A stretch of 64,000 nt of DNA from Streptococcus salivarius (GCF_000785515.1 NZ_CP009913.1:772001-836000), one strand, 5' to 3'. Shown: positions 18,858 to 27,684, counted from the stretch's first letter. Translations and numbers: made by a program. Notes: generated by a model from the letters alone, not told the origin.

Positions 18858-19337
18858 ATGTCAAAGAGAAATATCATTATTAGTGTCGTTCTCGCCTGTC
18901 TCTTGGTTACGGGAGCTGGATTTGGTGCTTTCTATTACTGGGGAACACACCATTTGGATAGTGTTGTACCTGGTAAGGTTTACCAATACTCAAGTTCTCT
19001 AAACGGTGAGGTCAATAATCGTGTCATGTATGTAGCCTTCCAAGAAGGTGGTAACAAGGCACTTGTGAGTCAAGATCGTACGACAGTGGTTAATGCTGCT
19101 AAGAGTCAGACTGATTTTGACAAGGCCTATAATGACCAAACAGCTAAGTGGGAATACAGTGTGACAAAGACAACATTGACTCTTGGTAAAAAAGAGGACG
19201 ATCAATTGTCACAATGGCAGTACAACAAGGTCTTTGCTTATGGTGACCACTTCACATCAAAAGATTTCTATTACCAGATTGCCAAGGGTGGTCAGGGTGA
19301 AGTCAAACAAAAAATGACCTTCAAAGAAATTAAATAA
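18858..19337 (+). CDS. Membrane-anchored extracellular protein, unknown function
   Basis: 159 residues from the ATG at 18858 (GAGGGG upstream); a longer frame from a GTG at 18834 would overlap the previous gene. One N-terminal membrane segment (IIISVVLACLLVTGAGFGAF), then an outside domain (~125 residues) rich in Tyr and Lys (YQYSSSLNGEVNNRVMYVAF). No family recognised. Likely co-expressed with the LysM protein. Confidence 0.7.
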   Translation: MSKRNIIISVVLACLLVTGAGFGAFYYWGTHHLDSVVPGKVYQYSSSLNGEVNNRVMYVAFQEGGNKALVSQDRTTVVNAAKSQTDFDKAYNDQTAKWEYSVTKTTLTLGKKEDDQLSQWQYNKVFAYGDHFTSKDFYYQIAKGGQGEVKQKMTFKEIK

Positions 19338-19362
19338 GTATCTGAATATGACAAGATGCTTT

Positions 19363-19393
19363 AGGTTTGGGACAAATTGTTCCAAACCTTTTT
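19363..19393 (+). terminator. Terminator after the LysM operon
   Basis: AGGTTTGG (19363-19370) pairs with CCAAACCT (19382-19389), followed by five T. Confidence 0.8.
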
Positions 19394-19438
19394 CTATCTT
19401 CAAAACACGAATAATATTCTCTTAAGTAGGGTCCAAAA

Positions 19439-19652
19439 TTGAAATCAGAGGGTAAAAACGGTATAATAAGACTGTTTGGGCAATTGTATTCTGGTCAAAA
19501 AACAGACGAGCAAGATTGCCCATAGACAGTTGACTTAAAGCTAACTTTTACCGGGCTTAGACCTAGAAGCTGACTAATATCATATTAGTCGCTAGTTAAT
19601 CAGACGTGTCTAAGACTTTGGTCAAGAGAATGATATAAGAAAGAACGGACAG
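19439..19652 (+). promoter_or_regulatory. Promoter and long structured 5' leader (riboregulator candidate)
   Basis: TTGAAA (19439-19444), 17-bp spacer, TATAAT (19462-19467), so transcription should start near 19474, ~180 nt before the ATG at 19653. The leader holds three nested or adjacent stems: GGGCAAT/ATTGCCC (19478-19484 with 19515-19521), CTTAGAC/GTCTAAG (19556-19562 with 19608-19614), and inside the latter AGC-GACTAATA/TATTAGTC-GCT (19568-19593). I do not recognise a known riboswitch; no terminator follows the structure. It could also be a separate small RNA. Confidence 0.55.
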
Positions 19653-20555
19653 ATGATTACTTCTATTGTTTTTGACGTTGACGATACTATTTATGACCAA
19701 CAGGCACCTTATCGTATTGCCATGGAAAAATGTTTCCCTGACTTTGATATGAGTCACATGAATCAAGCCTACATTCGTTTCCGCCACTATTCTGATGTTG
19801 GTTTTCCACGTGTAATGGCAGGTGAGTGGACAACCGAGTATTTCCGTTTTTGGCGCTGTAAAGAGACCCTTTTGGAGTTTGGCTACCGTGAAATTGATGA
19901 AGAAACGGGCAACCATTTCCAAGAGGTTTACGAGCATGAGTTGGAAAACATCACCATGCTTGATGAAATGCGCATGACCCTTGATTTCCTCAAGGAAAAA
20001 AATGTGCCTATGGGGATTATTACCAATGGACCAACAGAGCACCAACTTAAAAAGGTTAAGAAGTTGGGACTTTATGATTACGTTGATCCTAAGCGTGTCA
20101 TCGTCAGTCAGGCGACAGGTTTCCAAAAGCCTGAGAAGGAAATCTTCAACCTCGCAGCTGAGCAATTTGACATGAATCCATCGACGACGCTCTATGTTGG
20201 AGATTCTTATGACAATGATGTCATGGGGGCCTTCAATGGTGGTTGGCATTCTATGTGGTTTAACCACCGTGGACGTAGCCTTAAACCAGGTACTAAGCCA
20301 GTCTTTGACTTGGAAATTGATAGTTTTGAGCAACTCTTTGGAGCGGTGAAAGTCCTTTTCGACCTTCCAAATAACAAATATATCTTTGATATCAATGATA
20401 ATGAAAATCCAGTACTTCAACTAGGTATCAATAATGGTCTTATGATGGCGGCTGAACGTCTTCTTGAGAGCAATATGAGTATTGATAAAGTGGTTATCCT
20501 TCTTCGTTTGAATGCGAACCAGGAAAAAATCCTTCGTATGAAATATGGAAGATAA
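19653..20555 (+). CDS. HAD-superfamily hydrolase (YjjG-type) with C-terminal extension
   Basis: 300 residues. HAD motifs: I DVDDTIYD near residue 8, II in GIITNGPTEHQ, III around FQKPEKEIF, IV GDSYDNDVMGA. The core ends near residue 235; the last ~65 residues (PVLQLGINNGLMMAAERLL...) are an additional helical tail not needed for the HAD fold. Likely a nucleotide or small-metabolite phosphatase. It has a weak ribosome site and a long structured leader, so control at the RNA level is plausible. Confidence 0.85.
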   Translation: MITSIVFDVDDTIYDQQAPYRIAMEKCFPDFDMSHMNQAYIRFRHYSDVGFPRVMAGEWTTEYFRFWRCKETLLEFGYREIDEETGNHFQEVYEHELENITMLDEMRMTLDFLKEKNVPMGIITNGPTEHQLKKVKKLGLYDYVDPKRVIVSQATGFQKPEKEIFNLAAEQFDMNPSTTLYVGDSYDNDVMGAFNGGWHSMWFNHRGRSLKPGTKPVFDLEIDSFEQLFGAVKVLFDLPNNKYIFDINDNENPVLQLGINNGLMMAAERLLESNMSIDKVVILLRLNANQEKILRMKYGR

Positions 20556-20560
20556 TAGAG

Positions 20561-20582
20561 CGGCCTCGTGTGGCCGTTTTAT
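20561..20582 (+). terminator. Terminator after the HAD gene
   Basis: CGGCC (20561-20565) pairs with GGCCG (20572-20576), then TTTTATT. Confidence 0.65.
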
Positions 20583-20612
20583 TGTCTAGAACGTGAGATA
20601 AGGAGTTTGAAA

Positions 20613-21032
20613 ATGGTAGAAATCAACAACTTAAAACATGATATTGAAGCAGTAAGTGCTGAACGTGAGGCTTTGAGAAAAGAGGTCGAATCACTCGAAG
20701 CCAAACGTGACGATCTCTTTGAAGGTGTTAGAGATGCAGAACAGATGAAGTGTCTTGCCTGGGATTCCTATAATGCATTATCAGACCACCTTAATACTGA
20801 AGAAAAGCAACGAGAGTTTGCTAACAACTATTGGGAACATGTTCATAGAACTGTCAAAATAGATATGGAATTTGTTTTGAGTCGTGGTCTTCGTTTTAAG
20901 CGTTTATTGTCTGAAGGACAGTATGATCTTGTCTTACAGGAACTAGACGTTTTCGAAAAGGAATTAGATGATTTGGCTCGAGGATTTGGTGTTGAATTAG
21001 ACCGTTTGCCAGAGGAACCGAGTTGGAAATAA
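20613..21032 (+). CDS. Coiled-coil protein of unknown function
   Basis: 139 residues from the ATG at 20613, preceded by AAGGAG at 20599-20604; a longer frame from 20568 would begin inside the preceding terminator. Residues ~5-50 (LKHDIEAVSAEREALRKEVE, then SLEAKRDDLFEGVRDAEQ) are a clear coiled coil; the rest is acidic and helical. No family recognised. Confidence 0.65.
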   Translation: MVEINNLKHDIEAVSAEREALRKEVESLEAKRDDLFEGVRDAEQMKCLAWDSYNALSDHLNTEEKQREFANNYWEHVHRTVKIDMEFVLSRGLRFKRLLSEGQYDLVLQELDVFEKELDDLARGFGVELDRLPEEPSWK

Positions 21033-21040
21033 TGGAAGTG

Positions 21041-21074
21041 AAGCTCTTGAAGTAGTAGGCTTTAAGGGCTTTTT
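21041..21074 (+). terminator. Terminator after the coiled-coil gene
   Basis: AAGCTCTTGAAG and CTTTAAGGGCTT pair over 12 positions including two G-U, followed by T. Confidence 0.65.
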
Positions 21075-21080
21075 GAGTGC

Positions 21081-21109
21081 AAAAAAGCGACCCTTGTTCA
21101 GGATCGCTT
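21081..21109 (-). terminator. Terminator of the YbaK-phosphatase pair
   Basis: Minus strand AAGCGATCC and GGGTCGCTT (21109-21085) form a stem with one mismatch, followed by TTTT. Confidence 0.7.
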
Positions 21110-21132
21110 GTCTTATGAAGTCAGTCGATGAT

Positions 21133-21771
21133 TTAGCTGATCTTGTTTTGTTCATCCATATAAGATGTATCATTCCAACATTTGAGAGTGAAGTGCTCGA
21201 AATCATTGGTTTCGAGAATAGTGACAGAAGCATTGTCAAGACCTCCTGCCTTACGAAGAAGACCCGGTTCAAAACCAAGGAGGGTACGGATAGAAGCTGT
21301 TAGGTTAGCTCCGTGACCAACAATGAGGACATTTTTAGCATCACTATCTTTAAGTGTTTTGACAAATTCGGCCACACGTTTGGTTGTCTGGTAAACAGAT
21401 TCAGCTTGGAAGTCATTAGCACGGAAGTTGGCTAGGTTATGACGGAAGGCATCCATTTCTTTTGGATAGATGGCCTGAACGAGTGAAATTTTTTGTCCTT
21501 CCAGTTTGCCAAGCTGCCATTCACGCAAAGCTTTAGTGTAGGTAACTTTAGCTTTAGGTTTTTGAGACTCCATGATGAGCTCTGTAGTTTTTTTAGCACG
21601 TGGTAGGTCACTTGAGAAGACCAAGTCAAAATGAGTGTCACTAAGATAGTGACCTAGCTCACGTACTTGTTCAACAGATTCTTTAAGCAAAGGCGAGTCT
21701 CCCTTGGCGCCTTGAAGTCGGCCTTCCAAGTTCCACTCAGTTTTACCGTGACGTACAAAATACAGTTTCAT
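21133..21771 (-). CDS. Histidine phosphatase family protein
   Basis: 212 residues. The phosphohistidine motif RHGKTEWN is at residues 7-14, and the second catalytic histidine lies in VLIVGHGANL. This is the phosphoglycerate-mutase-like broad phosphatase branch. Its start lies only 2 nt after the end of the upstream YbaK-like gene, so the two are co-transcribed. Substrate cannot be told from sequence. Confidence 0.88.
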   Translation of the reverse strand: MKLYFVRHGKTEWNLEGRLQGAKGDSPLLKESVEQVRELGHYLSDTHFDLVFSSDLPRAKKTTELIMESQKPKAKVTYTKALREWQLGKLEGQKISLVQAIYPKEMDAFRHNLANFRANDFQAESVYQTTKRVAEFVKTLKDSDAKNVLIVGHGANLTASIRTLLGFEPGLLRKAGGLDNASVTILETNDFEHFTLKCWNDTSYMDEQNKIS

Positions 21772-21773
21772 GA

Positions 21774-22247
21774 TTACTCCTTAATATCAGCAAATTCAGC
21801 ATTAACAAAATCAGCAAGTTCTTGACTATTGATACGGATAGAGCGCCCAATTTCTCCCGCTGAGACAATAAGGAAACCAGCTTCTTGGGCAGACTGATCG
21901 ATGTAAATAGGGAAATTGTGTTTTTGGCGAATTCCCACTGGGTTGTTGGCTCCGTGAACATAGCCAGTCGTTTTTTGGAGATCCTTTTGTGGAATCATTT
22001 GAACTTTCTTGTTCCCTGAAATTTTAGCTAATTTCTTTTCAGACAGGTGCTCGGTGATAGGGACGATGCCGATGACTGGTCCTGTCTTATCTCCCTTAAG
22101 GGCGAGGGTTTTATAAATGCTCTCACGTGCCACATCTTCTGGAAGCTCTCCTTCTAAACCATTGAAGGATAAGCTATCATGGTCAATTTTAGCTTTATCA
22201 AGAATTTGGTCAACCAAGGTTTTCTTGACTTTGCCTTTCTTAGCCAT
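21774..22247 (-). CDS. YbaK/EbsC-type aminoacyl-tRNA deacylase
   Basis: 157 residues from the ATG at 22247, eight bases after GGAG; the ATG two codons earlier is too close to the site. Matches the YbaK/EbsC fold (GPVIGIVPITEHLSEKKLAK, YVHGANNPVGIRQKHNFPIY, AGEIGRSIRINSQELADFV). YbaK proteins hydrolyse Cys-tRNA(Pro) and related mischarged tRNAs. Confidence 0.88.
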   Translation of the reverse strand: MAKKGKVKKTLVDQILDKAKIDHDSLSFNGLEGELPEDVARESIYKTLALKGDKTGPVIGIVPITEHLSEKKLAKISGNKKVQMIPQKDLQKTTGYVHGANNPVGIRQKHNFPIYIDQSAQEAGFLIVSAGEIGRSIRINSQELADFVNAEFADIKE

Positions 22248-22333
22248 TGTCATATCTCCTTTTAAAGTTATACATTTCTACCATCCATTATAACACAATC
22301 GTCTTAACACGCCTAAACCAATTTGACAAGAAG

Positions 22334-22360
22334 AAAACCAGTGCCTTAGACACTGGTTTT
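22334..22360. terminator. Terminator of the GH25 gene
   Basis: AAAACCAGTG and CACTGGTTTT form a perfect 10-bp stem; symmetrical, so possibly bidirectional. The GH25 stop begins on its last base. Confidence 0.8.
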
Positions 22361-23271
22361 TACTGACTACTAGATGAACTTGTCGAAGTAGTCTTCTTAT
22401 TTTTAGTTGGTTTTTGCTTAATCTTACCAAAGAGTTTTTCAAAGGTTTTACGTTTGTTTTTCTCTGGATTGATTTGGTTAAGATCTAGGATGTTGTCGAA
22501 ACCTGGAAGGCTTCCTTGAGACGTATACTGGTGAAGGTCATAGTCGATTTCAGTGTTTGGTAAAGCCTCGTAATAACCAGAATCGGTACCGTAGGCTGGA
22601 ATCCAAACAGCGTCGAAGTTTTTAGTTGAAACTTCTTGCTCGAGCATGAAATAAGCACCAATATAGAGACCAACATTTTCAGCTCCAAGTCGTTTGAGCT
22701 CAGCGAGAAAGGCTTGGACACCTTGCTCCATGTTAGACATGGTTTCCTCTTCGACGTCAATCCAGTAATAAGTCGGTTTGTATGGAGAAGCATTTTTGTA
22801 GAAAATACGAGCTTCTTCCTTCATCTCCTTGACAGAAGTACCTTGAGCGTAGGAATAGACGGCAACTGGAACGTCACGTTTTTTGAGTTCTTTAATATGT
22901 GTTTTAAAAGATTTGTCGACCCCATTCGAACTAGCGGCATTGCTATCCTTACTAATCAGTGATCCACCGAAGACGCGGACGATAGCACCAGAAATATGAT
23001 TTGACAAGACATCGTAATCGATATCCTGAGGTAGTTGCCACCCTGAAAGGTCGATAATGGGATTGAGTATCAGCTCCTCGTCGGAACTGCTAGATGTACT
23101 ACTGGTTGTTGTTTTTGGTGTAGTAGCATAAGGAATAGCAGATTTCACGTTTTGAAGATGCGCCTGTTGTTTGGACGTATTGTGAATATTTGCAATAACT
23201 AATGCTAATCCTAAAAGAGCTAGAACCACGTAAACAACGATCGGTTTTATTCTTTTTCTCATTACTCCCAT
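22360..23271 (-). CDS. GH25-family lysozyme (muramidase), membrane anchored
   Basis: 303 residues. N-terminal basic stretch and one membrane segment (IVVYVVLALLGLALVIANIH), a Ser/Thr linker (TTTSSTSSSSDEEL), then a GH25 catalytic domain (~70-275) starting DLSGWQLPQDIDYD and holding the acidic pair in YYWIDVEEE, with IGAYFML and WIPAYG downstream. Cleaves N-acetylmuramic acid bonds in peptidoglycan; the short Lys/Ser tail has no wall-binding repeats. Likely involved in the cell's own wall turnover. Single-gene unit. Confidence 0.9.
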   Translation of the reverse strand: MGVMRKRIKPIVVYVVLALLGLALVIANIHNTSKQQAHLQNVKSAIPYATTPKTTTSSTSSSSDEELILNPIIDLSGWQLPQDIDYDVLSNHISGAIVRVFGGSLISKDSNAASSNGVDKSFKTHIKELKKRDVPVAVYSYAQGTSVKEMKEEARIFYKNASPYKPTYYWIDVEEETMSNMEQGVQAFLAELKRLGAENVGLYIGAYFMLEQEVSTKNFDAVWIPAYGTDSGYYEALPNTEIDYDLHQYTSQGSLPGFDNILDLNQINPEKNKRKTFEKLFGKIKQKPTKNKKTTSTSSSSSQ

Positions 23272-23452
23272 TCTACCTTAAATAGCGCAAAAATGCAAAA
23301 TAGAATGTTTATAAATTCTGTGAGAGATATTAAAGTGACTGATTTCCAAAAAGCCTTTGTAGTGCTGACTTAGGCACATTTTATGAATAAAGGTGTTTTG
23401 AGCTATCCTTGAATTAAGTGAATTTTTCATTTATTAAAGCAAGAAATTTAGC

Positions 23453-23842
23453 TTAAAAGTCAGTTTCTTCCTTGAAACTAGCGCCACTAGTGGCATCAGA
23501 CCAGGCGACAAGAGCTTGAGCAGAGTTATCCAGATAGGTCTTGAGAGGTTGCTTCAAATCATAAATAGTCTCCCAAAATCCTAGGACCTTTCCTTCGTTG
23601 TCGATAGCAGCTTGGTAGGTCTGGATGAGGACTTGATCAAAACTGTCTGTTGGAATCTGATAACTTCTTTCTTTGGTAGGAGATGCTAGAACTTCAGACA
23701 TGATCCAATCGGGCAGATTTTCAGGCTCACGGGGGAAGAAACTACCGTCAGAGCCACCGTTGTCGTAGAGAAAGTTTCCTTGGGCATCATAGGCTGCTAA
23801 TTTATAGGACAGGTGATTCAGTAGTGTTTTTAAATCGTTCAT
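23453..23842 (-). CDS. PAS-like domain protein, start uncertain
   Basis: From the ATG at 23842 this gives 129 residues; the frame stays open to a TTG at 23896 (147 residues). The body (LLNHLSYKLAAYDAQGNFLY then DNGGSDGSFFPREPENLP) resembles the PAS domain at the end of DUF438/hemerythrin-type proteins, but no DUF438 or HHE part precedes it. Neither start has a good Shine-Dalgarno, so this may be the remnant of a longer gene or a stand-alone PAS protein. Divergent from the Cof-type gene at 23994 across a palindromic region. Confidence 0.6.
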   Translation of the reverse strand: MNDLKTLLNHLSYKLAAYDAQGNFLYDNGGSDGSFFPREPENLPDWIMSEVLASPTKERSYQIPTDSFDQVLIQTYQAAIDNEGKVLGFWETIYDLKQPLKTYLDNSAQALVAWSDATSGASFKEETDF

Positions 23843-23895
23843 ACCTTCATCATAGCTTCTTTCAGGAGAAATGGCAATGCTTTGGATTGGAGACA

Positions 23896-23941
23896 ATACT
23901 ATCGTAGGATAGTATCAGTTTGTCCAAGGATAGTAGTATCT
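23896..23941. promoter_or_regulatory. Palindrome in the divergent control region
   Basis: ATACTATC-GTAG-GATAGTAT (23896-23915) is a perfect dyad, with a third related half GGATAGTAGTATC at 23929-23941. It lies between the PAS-like gene and the Cof-type gene and could be an operator. The factor is unknown. Confidence 0.45.
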
Positions 23942-23993
23942 CTTGTAGCATTATCAGGGTATAATAAAGTAAAAGAAGACTTGAGGTGAAAAC

Positions 23994-24836
23994 ATGTCAA
24001 AACTTATTTTTCTAGATGTTGATGGGACCTTGGTAGATTATCATAACCGCATTCCAGTGTCAGCAATCAAGGCTATTCGTCAGGCCCGTAAAAATGGCCA
24101 TCTGGTCTATGTTTGTACTGGTCGTAGCAAGGCAGAAATGCAGCCAGAATTATGGGAAATTGGCTTGGATGGGATGATTGGTGGTAATGGCTCTTATGTA
24201 GAGCATCATGGCCAAGTCCTCATGCATCAGCTGATTTCTAAGGAAGATGCGGCTAAGATTGTGGATTGGCTAACAGAACGCCATCTGGCCTTTTATCTGG
24301 AGAGCAATAACGGTCTCTTTGCCAGTCCTGATTTTCGGGAGCGGGCACGTGAGACACTTAAGACTTATGCCATTCAAAAGGGGCAATCTGCAGCGTCTGT
24401 TGAGGGGAAAGAACCAGAAGATTTTCTTCATGGCCTTCAGTATGGTGGGGAACTCTACCGTGATGACCTAAACAAGGTCAGTTTCGTTTTAGAATCCTAT
24501 CAGGATCATCTAGATTCAAAAGAAGCTTTTCCACAGCTTGAACCCCATACTTGGGGAGGGCGAGGTGAAACAGCCTTGTTTGGTGATCTAGGTGTTAAGG
24601 ATATTAACAAGGCCCATGCCATCGATGTCCTTTTGGAACATTTGGGGGCTGAGCGTTCGGAAACCATTGCTTTTGGTGATGCCAAGATTGATATCCCTAT
24701 GTTGGAATACTGTGAGGTTGGGGTTGCCATGGGAAATGGTGGGCCGGAAATCTTAGCTATGGCAGACCTAATCACAGACGATGTTGAAGCTGATGGTCTC
24801 TACAAGGCTTTTGAGAAATTGGGTTTATTGCAATAG
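23994..24836 (+). CDS. Cof-type HAD-IIB phosphatase
   Basis: 280 residues. Motif I DVDGTLVD near residue 8, a large HAD-IIB cap domain (about 85-190), and motif IV FGDAKIDIPMLEYC then GVAMGNG toward the C-terminus. Family members dephosphorylate sugar phosphates, FMN or PLP. Preceded by a fair Shine-Dalgarno (TTGAGG) and TATAAT at ~23956. Confidence 0.9.
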   Translation: MSKLIFLDVDGTLVDYHNRIPVSAIKAIRQARKNGHLVYVCTGRSKAEMQPELWEIGLDGMIGGNGSYVEHHGQVLMHQLISKEDAAKIVDWLTERHLAFYLESNNGLFASPDFRERARETLKTYAIQKGQSAASVEGKEPEDFLHGLQYGGELYRDDLNKVSFVLESYQDHLDSKEAFPQLEPHTWGGRGETALFGDLGVKDINKAHAIDVLLEHLGAERSETIAFGDAKIDIPMLEYCEVGVAMGNGGPEILAMADLITDDVEADGLYKAFEKLGLLQ

Positions 24837-24837
24837 A

Positions 24838-24868
24838 AAAAACTGAGTTCCGTTTGGGAGCTCAGTTT
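24838..24868. terminator. Bidirectional terminator
   Basis: AAACTGAGTTCC and GGGAGCTCAGTTT pair with one mismatch; it lies between convergent genes. Confidence 0.65.
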
Positions 24869-24873
24869 GTGTT

Positions 24874-25500
24874 TTATGCTGGTTTACGACCGATAAATTT
24901 TTTCAAGAGGTACAAGAGATAGCCGACAGCGATATACCCGGCACTGATAACTAGGACATTTACCAAGACCTTGTTCCAGCCAAATTTATTAACATTGATA
25001 AAGAAGTAGGCGAAGGGGCTATCTTTGGCACCTGGGATTGGGAGTTTTAGAACCAAGCCATTTAAAAGGGCAAAGGCAAAGTAAGACAGAGGGACCACGG
25101 ACCAGTAAATTGGCTCACGTAGACGGTAGGCTTTCTTAGCATCAAAAATGAGGGTATCAAGCACCAATCCCCAAGGCACAATATAGTGGACCAAGAAGTT
25201 ACGGAGGGTCCAGAATTTCTCAGGTTCCGTAATAGGTGCCAAGAGGATATGATAGATGACCCCAGTGATGAGGATGGCCATAGTTACACCACCCTTGTAA
25301 CGCAAGAGTTTGGTGTTAGTCGTCGCATCCCCTTTTTTGAAGTCATAGATGATAAAGAAAATCAAACTAGAAAAGACCAGAATATTGGATAAAACAGTGT
25401 AATAGAGCAACATGCCCCAACCATCGTCATGGATTTGGATAGAGACTCCTACTAGTCCACAGAGAGCTAGTAAGATACGGTAAAATCGTGAAATAGTCAT
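24874..25500 (-). CDS. Pr6Pr-family membrane protein
   Basis: 208 residues with six hydrophobic segments and His/Trp-rich loops (LRNFLVHYIVPWGLVLDTLI, EPIYWSVVPLSYFAFALLNG), the pattern of the Pr6Pr/FAR-17a-like family. No known function in streptococci. Alone on its transcript; the promoter region is 25501-25606, shared with the divergent DUF2974 gene. Confidence 0.75.
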   Translation of the reverse strand: MTISRFYRILLALCGLVGVSIQIHDDGWGMLLYYTVLSNILVFSSLIFFIIYDFKKGDATTNTKLLRYKGGVTMAILITGVIYHILLAPITEPEKFWTLRNFLVHYIVPWGLVLDTLIFDAKKAYRLREPIYWSVVPLSYFAFALLNGLVLKLPIPGAKDSPFAYFFINVNKFGWNKVLVNVLVISAGYIAVGYLLYLLKKFIGRKPA

Positions 25501-25606
25501 AAGCTTCCTTTTCCTAATAAATAATCTCTCTTATCATATCACATTTTTCACTAACAATTTATTGAAAATTCTAGTAAAATCAAGGTAAGAAAGACTTTAA
25601 GGAGTA

Positions 25607-26767
25607 ATGATGTCCAATTTAATCGATTATCTTGATAAGGTTAAGGATTTGCCTTTCGACCAAGAGCCTCTAAATATCTTGGATAAGGTTTGCATCAATG
25701 AGATTGGCTACCTGACTTATGAAAAATGGCTCTCAGCAAGTGATTTGAAGGAAACCATCAATTTACATGACTATGCTGAAGGGAAGGACTTAAATCCAGA
25801 CTACAGCTTCATGGTGACTAAGGAACGGGTAGATTTGGCTGAAGCCATGGTCAGGTCTAGGCGTTTCGCTGGACTTAATCTAAGTGACTACTGTAGTGTC
25901 TTGGACAAGGAAGTGGAAAAACAGTTTGCGGCTATGATTTTCAGTCTGCCTGAATTGGACTACCAGCAGATTGTCTTTCGTGGTACCGATGATAGCGTCA
26001 TTGGTTGGAAGGAGGATTTTCAGCTGACTTACAGTCGGGAAATTCCTGCTCATCGCTCAGCCATGGCCTTTCTGGAGGAGCACTTGCCAAACCTCAGTGG
26101 CCATATTGTTGTTTCTGGACACTCCAAGGGTGGCAATCTTGCTCTCTATTCGGCTGTTCAGAGTTCGACTGTCTTGCGTGAGCAAATAGCAGAGCTCTTG
26201 CTTCTTGATTCTCCGGGCTTGATGAAGCCCCTCTTAGAGAAGCCTTCTTACCAAGAGTTGAAAGCTAAGATGACGGTTATCAGACCTCAAGAATCAGTTG
26301 TGGGAGTCATGCTTTACTGGGACAAAACCGCAAAGCTCGTAGCAGCAGATGGCATAGGCATCGCTCAACACAATGTCTTGCTTTGGCAGGTTGACTTGGA
26401 AACAAATGATTTTGTTTATGAGGACCAGCCGACGGACTTGAGTCAACGCTTAAAAGAGACCTTCCAAGAATGGATTGAGACCTTGCCTAATCAAGAACTC
26501 AAGCAGGTTTGTGATTTGTTCTTTGATACCATCCTTGATTCTGGAATTGAAAGTCTGGATGATATTGGGATAAAAACTCTCCCTAAGCTAGGCCAGATGT
26601 TGCAAGAATTTGGCAATCTCACAGATCAACAAAAGAAGGTCTTGCAGGACGGTTTCAACCAGTTGCTATGGATATTTTGGAAGTCGGGAAACAAGAAATC
26701 TAACCTGCCCAAGCTAGAACTTCCTGATTTTATCAAGAAGTTGAGTGAATTAACCAACAACGATTAG
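25607..26767 (+). CDS. DUF2974 alpha/beta-hydrolase
   Basis: 386 residues (the second ATG, 25610, has the better RBS distance). The lipase-like nucleophile elbow GHSKGGNLALYSA is at about 188-200, with FRGTDDSVIGWKEDF upstream giving the oxyanion side; this is the DUF2974/Mbeg1-like fold. A putative intracellular esterase or lipase of unknown substrate. The following SDR gene begins ~30 nt downstream, so the two are probably in one operon. Confidence 0.85.
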   Translation: MMSNLIDYLDKVKDLPFDQEPLNILDKVCINEIGYLTYEKWLSASDLKETINLHDYAEGKDLNPDYSFMVTKERVDLAEAMVRSRRFAGLNLSDYCSVLDKEVEKQFAAMIFSLPELDYQQIVFRGTDDSVIGWKEDFQLTYSREIPAHRSAMAFLEEHLPNLSGHIVVSGHSKGGNLALYSAVQSSTVLREQIAELLLLDSPGLMKPLLEKPSYQELKAKMTVIRPQESVVGVMLYWDKTAKLVAADGIGIAQHNVLLWQVDLETNDFVYEDQPTDLSQRLKETFQEWIETLPNQELKQVCDLFFDTILDSGIESLDDIGIKTLPKLGQMLQEFGNLTDQQKKVLQDGFNQLLWIFWKSGNKKSNLPKLELPDFIKKLSELTNND

Positions 26768-26798
26768 GGGCAGCGGAATCATAGAAGTGGAGAATTTT

Positions 26799-27563
26799 AT
26801 GTCTAAAAATGTACTTATTACAGGAGCAACATCAGGAATTGGGGAAGCAACGGCGCGTGCCTTTGCCGAAGAGGGAGAAAATCTCATCCTAACCGGTCGC
26901 CGTGTGGAGCGCTTAGAAGCTCTAAAAGAAGAGCTCCAAGCAACCTATCCCAATCAAAAAGTTTGGACCTTTGCCCTGGATGTCACTGATATGGCTATGG
27001 TCAAGGATGTTTGCCAAGCTATTCTCAAAAGCGTGGATCAAGTCCACGTCTTGGTTAACAATGCAGGTCTGGCACTAGGTCTAACAGCCTACCAAGACTA
27101 TGAGGAGTGGGACATGCTGACCATGCTCGATACCAATGTCAAGGGCTTGATGATGGTGACACGTCAGATTTTGCCAAGCATGGTTGCTGCCAATGAGGGC
27201 CATATCATTAATATGGGCTCTACGGCGGGCATCTATGCCTATGCAGGTGCTGCCGTTTATTCAGCAACCAAGGCTGCAGTAAAAACTTTCAGTGATGGCT
27301 TGCGTATCGATACCATTGCCACAGATATCAAGGTGACAACCATTCAGCCTGGTATCGTTGAGACCGACTTTTCTCAAGTTCGCTTTCACGGTGATAAGGA
27401 CAAGGCAGCTAAGGTTTATCAAGGTTTAGAGGCCCTCCAAGCACAAGATATTGCGGACGCAGTTCTCTACGTCACCAAGCAACCTCGACGCGTCCAGATT
27501 TCAGACATGACCATCATGGCAAACCAACAAGCCACAGGGTTTACCATTCATAGGGAGGAATAA
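26799..27563 (+). CDS. Short-chain dehydrogenase/reductase, YdfG-like
   Basis: 254 residues from the ATG at 26799 (GTGGAG eight bases upstream); the in-frame GTG at 26787 overlaps that site. Classical SDR: TGATSGIGEA for NAD(P) binding, NNAGLALG, catalytic Ser in INMGSTAGIYAY and YSATKAA. YdfG-like members reduce 3-hydroxy acids such as serine and threonine, NADP dependent. Substrate here is inference. Confidence 0.88.
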   Translation: MSKNVLITGATSGIGEATARAFAEEGENLILTGRRVERLEALKEELQATYPNQKVWTFALDVTDMAMVKDVCQAILKSVDQVHVLVNNAGLALGLTAYQDYEEWDMLTMLDTNVKGLMMVTRQILPSMVAANEGHIINMGSTAGIYAYAGAAVYSATKAAVKTFSDGLRIDTIATDIKVTTIQPGIVETDFSQVRFHGDKDKAAKVYQGLEALQAQDIADAVLYVTKQPRRVQISDMTIMANQQATGFTIHREE

Positions 27564-27662
27564 AAAGTCTCCGATAAACCTTTTCCAGATGGAAAGGGCT
27601 ACAAAATTTGGTCGCTTACTCGTATTTTTGCCATGTCTAGATCATAAATAATATACATTCTG

Positions 27663-27684
27663 AGCCACTATAGGTGGCTTTTTA
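27663..27684 (+). terminator. Terminator after the DUF2974-SDR operon
   Basis: AGCCAC (27663-27668) pairs with GTGGCT (27674-27679), then TTTTT. The ~100 nt before it also hold a hairpin CCTTTTCC/GGAAAGGG without a T run. Confidence 0.75.

Noticed and set aside
19596..20420. 274-codon open frame antisense to the HAD hydrolase
   Set aside because: The + strand frame has all four HAD motifs; the antisense product is not protein-like.
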